A DNA stretch of 64,000 nt from Mesorhizobium sp. WSM4904 (GTDB lineage: Bacteria > Pseudomonadota > Alphaproteobacteria > Rhizobiales > Rhizobiaceae): contig NZ_CP121354.1 of assembly GCF_029674545.1 (NCBI RefSeq), forward strand, positions 4,349,001 through 4,413,000, in the 5' to 3' direction. Of this stretch, positions 50,027 through 59,030 are shown piece by piece. The position numbers and the translations under genes are program-made. How positions within the stretch are numbered: position 1 is the stretch's first letter; each line of letters starts with the position of its first letter. A model generated the notes under the pieces. That model did no database searches, had not been told where the DNA came from, and was given only the letters and a program-made list of their open reading frames with translations.

Positions 50027-50494
50027 ATGAGCATCCAGTTCAAAGCCCTGCCGACCGAAGCCGTGCGAGCCTTGCAGCGGGGAGGGCCAGACGCCTACGG
50101 CCTCACGCCCGAACGAAGGGTTTCCGATGGCGACGGCGTGCCGTGCCGGCATTGCATGAAGAATGTTGCGGTAGGCGAGAGCTATCTCATCCTCGCCTAC
50201 CGGCCGTTCCCCGAGCTTCAGCCTTACGCCGAGACCGGACCGATCTTCCTGCATGCGGAGGAATGCGAACGCGCCGCGGACGCGGAAGCGCTGCCAGAGA
50301 TGCTCGCAAGCAGCGACTATATCGTTCGCGGCTACGGCAAGGACGACCGCATCGTCTACGGCAGCGGCGCCGTCAGCCCGACTAGCGATATCGCGGCTCG
50401 CGCCGAGACTTTGTTCGAACGCGACGACATCGCCTATATCCACGTCCGCTCGGCGAGCAACAATTGCTACCAGTGCCGCATCGAACGGGCATGA
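50027..50494 (+). CDS. DUF1203 domain-containing protein
   Basis: A 155-residue protein. The DUF1203 core is GVPCRHCMKNVAVGESYLILAYRPF (about 38-62) and YAETGPIFLHAEECER, with C-x-x-C and a further Cys that could bind metal; a C-x-x-C-like CYQC sits near the end. GGAGATTTAGCC supports ATG 50027. Function unknown for the family. It stands alone between the GFA gene and a 379-bp gene-free interval. Confidence 0.85.
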   Translation: MSIQFKALPTEAVRALQRGGPDAYGLTPERRVSDGDGVPCRHCMKNVAVGESYLILAYRPFPELQPYAETGPIFLHAEECERAADAEALPEMLASSDYIVRGYGKDDRIVYGSGAVSPTSDIAARAETLFERDDIAYIHVRSASNNCYQCRIERA

Positions 50495-50523
50495 AAAAAT
50501 GCCCGCCGATAGTCTGGCGGGCA
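50494..50523 (-). terminator. intrinsic terminator for minus-strand transcription
   Basis: TGCCCGCC (50500-50507) and GGCGGGCA (50516-50523) form an 8-bp stem. Read on the minus strand it is followed by TTTTTTCAT, a canonical terminator. On the plus strand, after DUF1203, only GTTGGG follows. No minus-strand gene ends here, so the transcript it would stop is unknown. Confidence 0.7.
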
Positions 50524-50595
50524 GTTGGGAAAAAGCCTGCGACAGAAGCCATCGAGCAGGCGGATCGTGTCTAGGCATTTTTCCCCAGTGCCGAA

Positions 50596-50611
50596 TGTGA
50601 AACGCTTCACA
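50596..50611. promoter_or_regulatory. LacI-operator-like palindrome in the gene-free interval
   Basis: TGTGAA and TTCACA surround ACGC, giving a 6-4-6 inverted repeat with the GAAACG...C centre seen in many LacI-family operators. It lies between two outward-facing terminators. No regulator gene of that family is nearby. Confidence 0.4.
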
Positions 50612-50757
50612 CAACGCTTATTGGCGGCGGCCGGCATTTTCGAAGCGGCGAGCGAGACAGTAACGTTGTCGTATTCCCGTCGTACAACCGCGCTAAAAGG
50701 CGGTCGTTGATCGATTGCCGACCGCGGATGGACCGGCGGCACATCGCAACACCGAGG

Positions 50758-50783
50758 AAGCGGGGCTTTGGCTCCGCTTTTTT
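50758..50783 (+). terminator. orphan plus-strand intrinsic terminator
   Basis: AAGCGGGGC (50758-50766) pairs with GCTCCGCTT (50771-50779, one G-T pair) around a TTTG loop, ending in a run of six T (50778-50783). No protein gene lies within 260 bp upstream on the plus strand apart from DUF1203, so this may end a small RNA or a long 3' UTR. Confidence 0.7.
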
Positions 50784-50819
50784 GTTGCCCGGATTTCTCG
50801 CGCGGGGAACCAGAAAAGA

Positions 50820-50846
50820 AAAAGCCCGCCGGAAGGACCAGCGGGC
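50820..50846 (-). terminator. terminator of alanine dehydrogenase
   Basis: On the minus strand GCCCGC (50846-50841) pairs with GCGGGC (50829-50824) and is followed by TTTTTCTTTTC. It lies about 28 bp after the ald stop. Confidence 0.8.
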
Positions 50847-50873
50847 GACAGGAGGAAGCTGTTTTCTTCTGAA

Positions 50874-51989
50874 TCAGGCGGCGAGAACCGCCTTCGGCTC
50901 GACCATTTCGTAGCCGAGCGCTTCGGCGACGGCGCGATTGGTGATCTTGCCCTTGTGGACATTGAGGCCGTTGCGCAGGTGGTGGTCGTCGACCAGCGCC
51001 TTCAGGCCCTTGTCGGCAAGCTGCAGGCCGTGGTGCAAGGTGGCGTTGTTGAGCGCATGCGCCGAGGTGACCGGAACCGCACCCGGCATGTTGGCGACGC
51101 AGTAGTGGATGACGCCGTCGACCTCGTAGGTCGGATCGGCATGCGTCGTGGCATGCGAGGTCTCGAAGCAGCCGCCCTGGTCGATGGCCACGTCGACCAG
51201 CACCGAGCCCTTCTTCATGCCGGAGAGCATTTCGCGGGTGACGAGCTTGGGCGCCGCGGCGCCCGGGATCAGCACGGCGCCGACGACGATGTCAGCCGAG
51301 AAGCACTCATCTTCCAGCGCCTCGACGGTCGAGTAACGGGTATGGACGCGGCCGCCAAAGATGTCGTCGAGCTGACGCAGGCGCGGGATCGAGCGGTCGA
51401 TGATGGTGACGTCGGCGCCGAGGCCGGCAGCCATCTTCGCCGCATGCAGGCCGACGACACCGCCGCCGAGCACCGTCACCTTGCCGGGCAGCACGCCCGG
51501 AACGCCGCCGAGCAGCACGCCGCGGCCGCCATTGGCCTTCTGCAGCGCGGTCGCTCCGGCCTGGATCGACAGACGGCCGGCGACTTCCGACATCGGGGCG
51601 AGCAGCGGCAGGCCGCCGCGGTCGTCGGTCACCGTCTCATAGGCAACGGCGGTAACGCCCGAAGCGAGCAGGCCCTTGGTCTGCTCCGGATCGGGAGCGA
51701 GGTGCAGGTAGGTATAGAGGATCTGGCCGTCGCGCAGCTGGACCCACTCGTTGGGCTGCGGCTCCTTGACCTTGACGATCATGTCCGACTTGGCGAACAC
51801 GTCGGCGGCCGTCTTGGCGATGGTGGCGCCGGCGGCGCGATAGGCGTTGTCGTCGGCGCCGATCCCGGCGCCGGCGCCGGTCTCGACCAGCACTTCGTGG
51901 CCGTGCGCGACATATTCGCGGACCGAGCCGGGCGTCAGGCCGACGCGGTATTCGTGGTTTTTGATTTCCTTGGGGCAGCCGACGCGCAT
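50874..51989 (-). CDS. ald: alanine dehydrogenase
   Basis: A 371-residue NAD-dependent enzyme interconverting L-alanine with pyruvate and ammonium. [20 protein letters not shown] is the family start; ATG 51989 has AGGAGAAGAAA upstream, and a reading from 52043 is not supported. The cofactor motif [20 protein letters not shown] (about 172-191) and substrate residues around Arg15/Lys75 (IVKVKEPQ) are present. The divergent Lrp/AsnC gene is very likely its regulator. Confidence 0.96.
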   Translation of the reverse strand: MRVGCPKEIKNHEYRVGLTPGSVREYVAHGHEVLVETGAGAGIGADDNAYRAAGATIAKTAADVFAKSDMIVKVKEPQPNEWVQLRDGQILYTYLHLAPDPEQTKGLLASGVTAVAYETVTDDRGGLPLLAPMSEVAGRLSIQAGATALQKANGGRGVLLGGVPGVLPGKVTVLGGGVVGLHAAKMAAGLGADVTIIDRSIPRLRQLDDIFGGRVHTRYSTVEALEDECFSADIVVGAVLIPGAAAPKLVTREMLSGMKKGSVLVDVAIDQGGCFETSHATTHADPTYEVDGVIHYCVANMPGAVPVTSAHALNNATLHHGLQLADKGLKALVDDHHLRNGLNVHKGKITNRAVAEALGYEMVEPKAVLAA

Positions 51990-52202
51990 TTTCTTCTCCT
52001 GTCCGGCCCTTGAACGGGCGCTCTCCCTGACATTTCCGGGCATGCCGCAAGCCTCAAAACCGCCGCGCGGTTCAGGGCGACATGCATGAGGCGCAGTGAA
52101 GCATGAATCGTTCCGTATGTGTTTGCGAATGCACTTGCGGTAACGCCACGTCTTCGATAATCGTTGCGCAAAATTCCAACTTCTTCGTAGGAATCACGGA
52201 AA

Positions 52203-52676
52203 ATGTCGCTCGATAGGATTGATATCGCCATTCTGGAGACTTTGCAGAAGGATGGCCGGATCCCCAACGCGGCGCTGGCAGAAAAGGTCGGGCTGTCGCA
52301 GTCGGCCTGCTCGCGCCGGCTCGACAATCTGGAGAAATCCGGAACCATCCGAGGCTACCACGCGCGGCTGTCGAACGCCGCGCTCGGCCACCAGATGACG
52401 GCGATCGTCCATATATCGCTGTCGGGGCAATTCGAGAAGACGCTGTCGGATTTCGAGGCGGCGATCAAGCGCTGCCCGAACGTGCTTTCCTGCCATCTGA
52501 TGTCGGGCGAATACGACTATATCCTGCGCATCGCCGCAAAAGACCTCGCCGACTATGAGCGCATCCACAAGGAATGGCTGTCGGCCATGCCGCATGTGAC
52601 GAAGATCAACTCGTCCTTCGCCTTGCGCGAGATCGTCGACAGGACGGCGGTCGGCTTGAGGCCGGAGATGGCGTAA
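52203..52676 (+). CDS. Lrp/AsnC-family transcriptional regulator
   Basis: A 157-residue feast/famine regulator with an N-terminal winged HTH (LDRIDIAILETLQKDGRIPNAALAEKVGLSQSACSRRLDNLEKSG, residues 3-47) and a C-terminal RAM effector domain (SCHLMSGEYDYILRIAAKDLADYE). It is divergent from ald with a 213-bp intergenic region, the arrangement of AldR-type activators that respond to alanine. Its stop lies 3 bp from the converging cyclo-ligase gene. Confidence 0.9.
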   Translation: MSLDRIDIAILETLQKDGRIPNAALAEKVGLSQSACSRRLDNLEKSGTIRGYHARLSNAALGHQMTAIVHISLSGQFEKTLSDFEAAIKRCPNVLSCHLMSGEYDYILRIAAKDLADYERIHKEWLSAMPHVTKINSSFALREIVDRTAVGLRPEMA

Positions 52677-52679
52677 TCG

Positions 52680-53339
52680 TCATTTACCTCTAACCGCCTC
52701 CGTCACCACCGTCGTCATCGGAATATCGTGCGCCTGCGGGTAGATGGTGGGGATGCGCTGCAATTCGTAGCCGACACCGATGACCAGCGGCCTGAACGGC
52801 ATGGCGGCAAGCGTACGGTCGTAGAAGCCGCCACCATAGCCCAGCCGATAGTTGCCGGGATCGATGCCGACGACGGGCGAGATCACGATGTCGGGCAGCA
52901 CCGGATCGCCCTCGGCCGGGATCGGGATGTTCCAGACGCCTTTCTCCAGCCGGTCTCCAGGCGCGTAGGCGCGGAAGACCAGGGGCCGACCCTTCTCGAT
53001 GACGACGGGCAGCGCCGTGCGGCCGCTGCGCGCATTGATCGACGCCATCCAGCCGCGCAGGTCCGGCTCGCCGCGGAATGGCCAGTAGAGGCTGACCATG
53101 CGGCCGGCAACGTCGCCGACCAGGGCGTCGAGGCCCTCGGCAATGCGTGCCGACATAGCCGCGCGCGCATCGGCGGAGACGGCAAGCCGCGCTCCGATCA
53201 GTCGTTCGCGCTCCGCCTTGCGCCAGCGCCTGACGTCCGTCCAGTCGGACAGCGGCATCTGATAGGCCGGATCGAGCTCGTGCATGAAACAAGGCGGCGA
53301 GGCGTATTGGGCCGGGCCGTCATCGCGATCGTCGATCAT
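52680..53339 (-). CDS. 5-formyltetrahydrofolate cyclo-ligase
   Basis: A 219-residue ATP-dependent enzyme converting 5-formyl-THF to 5,10-methenyl-THF. The signature GYGGGFYDRTLA lies near 168-179, and the ATP-binding basic segment WRKAERERLIGARL at about 39-52. The first 30 residues, with DDRDDGPAQYASPPCFMHELDP, extend beyond the usual start of the family; the frame is continuous and no internal ATG has a better site. End-to-end with the Lrp gene. Confidence 0.88.
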   Translation of the reverse strand: MIDDRDDGPAQYASPPCFMHELDPAYQMPLSDWTDVRRWRKAERERLIGARLAVSADARAAMSARIAEGLDALVGDVAGRMVSLYWPFRGEPDLRGWMASINARSGRTALPVVIEKGRPLVFRAYAPGDRLEKGVWNIPIPAEGDPVLPDIVISPVVGIDPGNYRLGYGGGFYDRTLAAMPFRPLVIGVGYELQRIPTIYPQAHDIPMTTVVTEAVRGK

Positions 53340-53514
53340 GCTTTGCTCCCGTCATTTTTGCTTCAGGCTATACCTCCCGCCTGAATAGCGGCATGTGCAT
53401 TCACGACACCCGGCGACGACTCCCAGGCAATGGAGCTGTCTGCGGCGGCATTGTTGCGGTGCACAAAAATGCTTACATGACGGGCGGTGAATCCGCTTGG
53501 CGAGGTGGAATGAA

Positions 53515-54780
53515 ATGAGTGAAGCCAGCCATCGTGTCGTGGTCGTCGGCGCCGGGTTCGGCGGCCTCGAACTCACCCGCGCGCTTGCCGGCGCACCGGT
53601 GCGCATCACCATGATCGACAAGCGCAATCACCATCTTTTCCAACCGCTGCTTTATCAGGTGGCGACCACCTCGCTGGCGACGTCCGAGATCGCCTGGCCG
53701 ATCCGCCATCTCTTGCGCAGGCGCAAGGACGTGACGACGCTTCTGGGTACGGTCACCGGCATCGACCGCAACGCCAAGCGCGTGCTGCTCGAGGATGGCA
53801 GCTCGCTCGCCTACGACACGCTGGTGCTCGCCACCGGCGCGCGCCACGCCTATTTCGGTCACGACGAATGGGAGCCTTTCGCGCCCGGGCTGAAGACGCT
53901 CGAGGACGCCACGGAAATCCGGCGCCGCATCCTGCTTGCCTTCGAGCAGGCCGAGCGCGAAACCGATCCCGCCAAACGTCAGGCGCTGCTGACGCTGGCC
54001 ATCGTCGGCGGTGGGCCGACCGGCGTGGAGCTTGCCGGCACCATTGTCGAGCTTGCGCATGACACGCTGCGCGGCGAATTCCGCAACATCGACACGCGGC
54101 AGGCGCGCGTGGTGCTGATCGAGGCCGGCGACCGCATCCTGGCCAATTTCGCGCCTGAGCTCTCGACCTATGCGCAGAAAGCTCTGGAGCGGCTTGGCGT
54201 AGAAGTCGAGCTCGGCCGCGCCGTCACGCATCTGGACGCCGATGGCGTCGTCTTCGGCGGCACGCATCTGCCGGCAAAGACCATCCTGTGGGCTGCGGGC
54301 GTCGCCGCTTCGCCGGCGGCGGAATGGCTGAGAGCGCCGGCCGACCGGGCGGGCAGGGTGATGGTCGAGCCCGATCTCACCGTGCCGGGCAGCCCCGAGA
54401 TCTTCGTCATCGGCGACACGGCACATCTGTTGCGGCCGGATGGAAAGCCGGTGCCGGGCGTGGCGCCTTCCGCCAAGCAGGAGGGCAGGCATGTTGCGGC
54501 AACCATCAAGGCGCGGCTCGCCGGCGATACGGCGCCGCGTCCGTTCCGCTATCGGCATGACGGCGATCTCGCAACGATCGGCAAGCGTGCCGCGGCCATC
54601 GACTTCGGCTGGATCAAGCTCACCGGCCGGCTCGCCTGGTGGCTTTGGGGCATCGCCCACATTTACTTCCTGATCGATTTTCGCAACCGGCTCGCGGTTT
54701 CGCTTAGCTGGCTATGGATATATTTTACCGGGCAGCGCAGCGCGCGGCTGATCACTCAGGGCGACGACGACAAGAACTGA
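53515..54780 (+). CDS. ndh: type II NADH dehydrogenase (NDH-2)
   Basis: A 421-residue non-proton-pumping NADH:quinone oxidoreductase on the inner face of the membrane. The FAD motif VVVVGAGFGGLELTRAL is at residues 9-25 and the NAD motif AIVGGGPTGVELAGT at about 163-177. The conserved C-terminal amphipathic part GRLAWWLWGIAHIYFLIDFRNRL anchors it to the membrane. The ATG at 53515 is preferred over a reading from 53497. It provides an alternative electron entry to complex I. Confidence 0.9.
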   Translation: MSEASHRVVVVGAGFGGLELTRALAGAPVRITMIDKRNHHLFQPLLYQVATTSLATSEIAWPIRHLLRRRKDVTTLLGTVTGIDRNAKRVLLEDGSSLAYDTLVLATGARHAYFGHDEWEPFAPGLKTLEDATEIRRRILLAFEQAERETDPAKRQALLTLAIVGGGPTGVELAGTIVELAHDTLRGEFRNIDTRQARVVLIEAGDRILANFAPELSTYAQKALERLGVEVELGRAVTHLDADGVVFGGTHLPAKTILWAAGVAASPAAEWLRAPADRAGRVMVEPDLTVPGSPEIFVIGDTAHLLRPDGKPVPGVAPSAKQEGRHVAATIKARLAGDTAPRPFRYRHDGDLATIGKRAAAIDFGWIKLTGRLAWWLWGIAHIYFLIDFRNRLAVSLSWLWIYFTGQRSARLITQGDDDKN

Positions 54781-54919
54781 CTGGCTGCCACGCTGCTTTC
54801 ATCGACGCGTCACCTTGTCGTGATCAACAGGCTTCCGACAGGCGTGGACTCGCAACGCCTTCGACGCCATGTTCGGCGCTCGGGGCAGGGGTTGTTGCGT
54901 TGTCGAATAGGAGGAAACA

Positions 54920-56893
54920 ATGTCGCAACCGTTCGTCAGTCGTCGCTCGTTCCTGGCCGGCGCCGGCGCCAGCGGGGCGCTGATCATGCTGCACCCGTTT
55001 TCCGCCCGCGCTCAGGCCAACCAGGCGCATCTCAGGATCATGGAAACTACCGACATCCATGTGAACCTGCTGCCCTACGACTACTACGCCGACAAAGCGA
55101 ACGACACGATGGGCCTGTCGCGCACGGCCTCATTGATCGACGCCGTGCGCAAGGAAGCCACCAACGCCATGCTGATCGACAATGGCGACCTCTTGCAGGG
55201 CAATCCGATGGGCGACTACGTCGCCTACGAGAAAGGCATGAAGGACGGCGACCTGCATCCGGTCATGAAGGGCATGAACCTGCTCGGCTATGAATGCTCG
55301 ACGCTCGGCAATCATGAGTTCAATTACGGCCTGTCTTTCATGGACAAAGTGCTGGCTGGCGCCAATTTCCCCTTCGTCTGCGCGAACCTGATCCGCGGCA
55401 CCACGCTTGCCACCAACCCGCGCGACGACAAGCTATATCTCAAGCCCTATGTGATCCTCGACAAGAAGATCAAGGACGGCTCGGGCGCCGAGCAGCCGAT
55501 CCGGATCGGCGTCATCGGCTTCGTGCCGCCGCAGATCATGGTCTGGGACCTGAAGAACCTCGAAGGCAATGTGAAGACGCGCGACATCGTCGAGGCGGCC
55601 AAGGCCTGGGTGCCGCAGATCAGGGAGGAGGGTGCCGACATCGTCATCGCGCTTTCGCATTCGGGCATCGACGTCAAGCAGGGCGACATGATGGAGAACG
55701 CCTCGTTCTTCGTCGCCGGCGTCGACGGCATCGACGCTGTCTTCACCGGCCACCAGCACCTCGTCTTCCCCGGCAAGAAGGATTTCCAGGCGCTTGACGG
55801 CGTCGACACCGAGAAGGGCACGCTGCAGGGCAAGCCCGCGGTGATGGGCGGCTTCTGGGGCTCGCATATGGGCCTGATCGACCTGCTGCTGGAGCGCGAC
55901 GGCTCGAAATGGCGGATCGTCTCGGCCACCTCCGAGGCGAGGCCGATCTATGAGCGCGTCGACAACAAGAACAAGGCCAAGGTCGGCGACGACAAGCGCA
56001 TCATCGCGGCGCTGGCGCAGGATCACGAGGCGACGCTCGCCTATGTCCGCCGCCCCGTCGGCAAGACGTCCGCGCCGCTCTATTCCTATTTCGCCTTGGT
56101 CGCCGACGACCCGTCGGTGCAAATCGTCAATCAGGCGCAGAGCTGGTACCTCAAGGACATATTGAAGAGCACGCAATGGAAGGACGTGCCGCTCTTGTCG
56201 GCGGCGGCACCGTTCAAGGCAGGCGGCCGCAACGGCGCCGACTATTATACCGACGTCCCGGTCGGCGACATCGCCATCAAGAATGTCGCCGACCTCTATC
56301 TCTATCCGAACACGGTGCGGGCGGTGGAAATCACCGGCGCGCAGGTGAAGGAATGGCTGGAGATGTCGGCCGGCATCTTCAACAGGATCGAACCGGGCAA
56401 AGCGGATCAGCCGCTGATCAACACCGACTTCCCGTCCTATAATTTCGACGTCATCGACGGCGTCACCTACAGGATCGACCTGTCGCAGCCGCCTAAATAC
56501 GATTCGAAGGGCGGCATCGCCAACGCCGGCTCCAGCCGCATCGTCGATCTGAAGTTCGACGGAAAACCGATTGATCCGGCGGCGAAATTCGTCGTCGCCA
56601 CCAACAACTATCGGGCGGGCGGCGGCGGTAATTTCCCCGAGATCAACGCCTCGAAGATCATCTACGAGGCTCCCGACACCAATCGCGACGTGATCGTGCG
56701 CTACGTCGTCAGCAAGGGCACGATCAACCCATCGGCGGACGGCAACTGGTCGTTCGCGCCGTTGGCCGGCACCAGCGTCGTCTTCGAGACCGGCCCCAGG
56801 GCGAAGGATTTCATCGATCAGGTCAAGTCGCTGAAGATCGAACCCGCAGGCGAGGGCGAGGCGGGATTTGCCAAATACCGCATCACGCTTTGA
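54920..56893 (+). CDS. bifunctional 2',3'-cyclic-nucleotide phosphodiesterase / 3'-nucleotidase (CpdB-like), Tat-exported
   Basis: A 657-residue periplasmic phosphoesterase. The N-terminus SRRSFLAGAGASGALIM with an R-R pair at residues 8-9 is a Tat signal, cleaved near ARAQA. The metallophosphatase domain shows TTDIHVNL (D-x-H), NGDLLQGNP (GD), GNHEFNYG (GNHE) and TGHQH. The C-terminal 5'-nucleotidase domain contains NNYRAGGGGNFPE. The YYADKANDTMGLSRTASLI segment favours CpdB over UshA. TAGGAGGAAACA is an excellent ribosome binding site. Confidence 0.92.
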   Translation: MSQPFVSRRSFLAGAGASGALIMLHPFSARAQANQAHLRIMETTDIHVNLLPYDYYADKANDTMGLSRTASLIDAVRKEATNAMLIDNGDLLQGNPMGDYVAYEKGMKDGDLHPVMKGMNLLGYECSTLGNHEFNYGLSFMDKVLAGANFPFVCANLIRGTTLATNPRDDKLYLKPYVILDKKIKDGSGAEQPIRIGVIGFVPPQIMVWDLKNLEGNVKTRDIVEAAKAWVPQIREEGADIVIALSHSGIDVKQGDMMENASFFVAGVDGIDAVFTGHQHLVFPGKKDFQALDGVDTEKGTLQGKPAVMGGFWGSHMGLIDLLLERDGSKWRIVSATSEARPIYERVDNKNKAKVGDDKRIIAALAQDHEATLAYVRRPVGKTSAPLYSYFALVADDPSVQIVNQAQSWYLKDILKSTQWKDVPLLSAAAPFKAGGRNGADYYTDVPVGDIAIKNVADLYLYPNTVRAVEITGAQVKEWLEMSAGIFNRIEPGKADQPLINTDFPSYNFDVIDGVTYRIDLSQPPKYDSKGGIANAGSSRIVDLKFDGKPIDPAAKFVVATNNYRAGGGGNFPEINASKIIYEAPDTNRDVIVRYVVSKGTINPSADGNWSFAPLAGTSVVFETGPRAKDFIDQVKSLKIEPAGEGEAGFAKYRITL

Positions 56894-56955
56894 AGTTGCG
56901 CCAGGGCCCGTTGTGAGACGCGCGCGCTGACATGGGGCGCTCTTCGCCATTGTGT

Positions 56956-57393
56956 TCAGCTGAGTTCCTGGGCGAGCCCGATGAGAAGCCCTTCAGGTCC
57001 GCGGATATAGCAGAGCCGATACACGTCTTTATACTGGACTACATCGCCGACGAGCTGCGCGCCGCGCTTGCGGAGCCTTTCGAGCGTCTCGTCGACGTCG
57101 TCCACGGCGAACATGACGCGGAGGTAGCCTAGGGCGTTCACCGGGGCGTTGCGGTGATCCGCGACGGTAGGCGGCGCGAGGAAGCGGGAGAGCTCGAGCC
57201 GGCCGTGGCCGTCCGGCGTGCGCATCATGGCGATCTCGACGCGCTGATCGCCCAGTCCAGTGACCCGTCCAGCCCATTCTCCTTCGATCGTGGCCCGCCC
57301 TTCGAGCTCGAGACCGAGCTCGCGAAAGAAATCAATCGTCTGTTCGAGGTCATCGACGACGATCCCTACGTTGTCCATCCGTTTGAGCGCCAT
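56956..57393 (-). CDS. VOC family (glyoxalase/dioxygenase fold) protein
   Basis: A 145-residue vicinal-oxygen-chelate protein: MALKRMDNVGIVVDDLEQTIDFFRELGLELEGRATIEGEW at the start and MFAVDDVDETLERLRKRGAQLV in the second half, ending GPEGLLIGLAQELS. TAGGAGATTGGACAC supports ATG 57393. The reaction is not predictable. Convergent with cpdB. Confidence 0.85.
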   Translation of the reverse strand: MALKRMDNVGIVVDDLEQTIDFFRELGLELEGRATIEGEWAGRVTGLGDQRVEIAMMRTPDGHGRLELSRFLAPPTVADHRNAPVNALGYLRVMFAVDDVDETLERLRKRGAQLVGDVVQYKDVYRLCYIRGPEGLLIGLAQELS

Positions 57394-57544
57394 GTGTCCA
57401 ATCTCCTATGTATCCCCAGCCTAACAACCTACCGAATTCGCATCAAACCGTGGAGGAGTAACCTGAAAGCGCAAAAACAGTGACCTCGCACAATTGCAGC
57501 CAAGGCGCTCTGGTTCCGGCCGGCGACATGCGCTAGCTTCAGCC

Positions 57545-57679
57545 ATGCGTTATGTGATCGTCATCGTCGCCATCACCTTCTTCCTGATCTGGGACGGCCT
57601 CTACAACCACGGTTACTATCTCGATGCGACCGTCAGGGAGATGTCGCGCATCGTACGCTACGTCACCGGCGCGGCCTGA
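57545..57679 (+). CDS. 44-residue single-pass membrane protein
   Basis: MRYVIVIVAITFFLIWDGLYN begins with a hydrophobic segment (residues 4-16) and continues to HGYYLDATVREMSRIVRYVTGAA, a short amphipathic helix. The pattern F/L-I-W-D-G-L-Y-N-x-G-x-Y-L-D looks like a small protein that I recall as conserved in Rhizobiales genomes without known role. A longer in-frame reading from 57494 has no membrane-like N-terminus. No strong ribosome binding site is visible. Confidence 0.6.
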   Translation: MRYVIVIVAITFFLIWDGLYNHGYYLDATVREMSRIVRYVTGAA

Positions 57680-57783
57680 GACCCGACGCTGCCGCCTCGA
57701 CGGCAGGGCGCGACATCGTTGCCGGTTGACGCGACGGCCTTGCTCCCACAAAACGCGCTCATCCGTCGATCAAGGAGGCTGGA

Positions 57784-58074
57784 TTGATCCGGCACATCGT
57801 TTTCTTCAGCGTACGGCGCAAAGAGGATGTGGAGGCCGTACGGTCAGGCCTGCAGGCGCTGGGCAACATCCCTCATTCGAAGCATTTCGAGGTGACGCTC
57901 AACACCAAGGTCGACCTGTACTCCAACGCGATCGACGTTGTCGTCTATGCCGAGTTCGAAGACGAGGCGGCGCTCACCGCCTATAAGGCGCATCCGATCT
58001 ATGCGGAGACGACCAGCAAGGTGAAGCCGTTGCGTGAGCTGCGCTATTCGGCCGACGTCGTTGCCGCCGCCTGA
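57784..58074 (+). CDS. Dabb family (stress-responsive alpha/beta barrel) protein
   Basis: A 96-residue protein starting with TTG 57784, five bases after AAGGAGG, one of the best ribosome binding sites in the window. MIRHIVFFSVRRKEDVEAVRSGLQAL and the C-terminal FEDEAALTAYKAHPIYAETTSKVKPLRE, with the Y-x-x-H-P motif, place it in the Dabb family of small ferredoxin-like dimers. Function unknown. Confidence 0.85.
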   Translation: MIRHIVFFSVRRKEDVEAVRSGLQALGNIPHSKHFEVTLNTKVDLYSNAIDVVVYAEFEDEAALTAYKAHPIYAETTSKVKPLRELRYSADVVAAA

Positions 58075-58154
58075 GCCAAAGGCAATCCGCATCCATCGAT
58101 GCCTTGAGCGTCAGGCCTTGAACCGATTTCCGGAATGGGGCACACCGCGCCGGT

Positions 58155-59030
58155 ATGATCGAAACTTCGACACATCCGCTCGACCATCTCGTTCTGCCCA
58201 CGCGAAGCCTCGAGATCGCAAGGCTGCGCCTTTCGTCGCTCGGCTTTGTCGTCGCGCCGACCGGCATCCATCCGTTCGGAACCGAAAACGCCTGCGTCTT
58301 TTTCACTGACGGCACCTATCTGGAGCCGCTGGCCGTCGGCGATGAAAAAACGGCCGATCGGGCGATAGGTGAAGGCAACGTCTTCGTCGCGCGCGACCGC
58401 CTTTACCGCAGCAGGCTTGGCGACGAGGGCTTCTCCGCGGTCGTGTTCGGAACCGCCGATGCCGATGCCGACCAAGCACGCTATGTCGAAGCAGGGCTGT
58501 CTGCCGGCAACATGCTGAGCTTTTCGCGCGCCTTCACCGACACCACGGGCAAAAGCGACACGGCATCGTTCAAACTGGCGTTCGTGGCCGACAGCAAGGC
58601 AACGGACTCATTCCTATTCGCCTGCCAGCGCATCAATGCGCCGAAGATCGACCGTACGGCACTGCAGGCGCATGCCAATGGGGTGACCGGCATCATCGAG
58701 ATCGTCGCGGTCAGCGACAGGCCTTCGAGCCAGGCCAGGCTGCTGTCGACCGCCGCCGGTCAGGACGCGAACGACGGTGACAAGGTTCGATTGCCCAACG
58801 CGACTTTGACCGTTCTGACGCCCGACGCTTTTGCCTCGCGCTTTGGCGCATCGGCAGGGAGCCCCTCGGATCTTCGATTCGCGGCCATCATCTTTGCGGT
58901 TCGCAGCATTGCCGCCGCCACCCGGCTACTTGCGGCCAACGCGATCGAACACGACATGAGCGGCGACGAGATCGTCGTGCCGCCGGCGCCCGGTCAGGGC
59001 GCAGCCTTCATCTTTCGGGAGATCCCATGA
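58155..59030 (+). CDS. glyoxalase-like (VOC) domain protein
   Basis: A 291-residue protein with an N-terminal VOC-like module (LDHLVLPTRSLEIARLRLSSLGFVVAPTGIHPFGTENACVFFTDGTYLEPLA, residues 9-60) and a second similar but diverged half. It resembles the glyoxalase_3 group. The ATGA overlap with kdsA (59027-59030) suggests translational coupling, although no functional link to Kdo synthesis is known. Confidence 0.78.
   Translation: MIETSTHPLDHLVLPTRSLEIARLRLSSLGFVVAPTGIHPFGTENACVFFTDGTYLEPLAVGDEKTADRAIGEGNVFVARDRLYRSRLGDEGFSAVVFGTADADADQARYVEAGLSAGNMLSFSRAFTDTTGKSDTASFKLAFVADSKATDSFLFACQRINAPKIDRTALQAHANGVTGIIEIVAVSDRPSSQARLLSTAAGQDANDGDKVRLPNATLTVLTPDAFASRFGASAGSPSDLRFAAIIFAVRSIAAATRLLAANAIEHDMSGDEIVVPPAPGQGAAFIFREIP

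Larger units (their letters stand above)
50495..50873. other. 379-bp gene-free interval with orphan terminators
   Basis: No convincing protein gene is found here. The interval contains an intrinsic terminator oriented for the minus strand (50494-50523), one for the plus strand with no coding gene in front (50758-50783), the alanine dehydrogenase terminator (50820-50846), an operator-like palindrome TGTGAA / TTCACA (50596-50611), and a stem GCGGTCG (50700-50706) / CGACCGC (50719-50725). It may encode one or two small RNAs. Confidence 0.5.

Noticed and set aside
50467..50742. 91-codon minus-strand frame in the DUF1203-ald gap
   Set aside because: It overlaps the 3' end of DUF1203 and runs through an intrinsic terminator; no ribosome binding site. 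A small RNA is a better explanation of the interval.
54781..54919. Possible Pho box (TTTCATCGACGCGTCAC) before the cpdB-like gene
   Set aside because: Only one of the two CTGTCAT-type repeats is close to consensus; a nucleotidase under phosphate control is plausible but the match is too weak.
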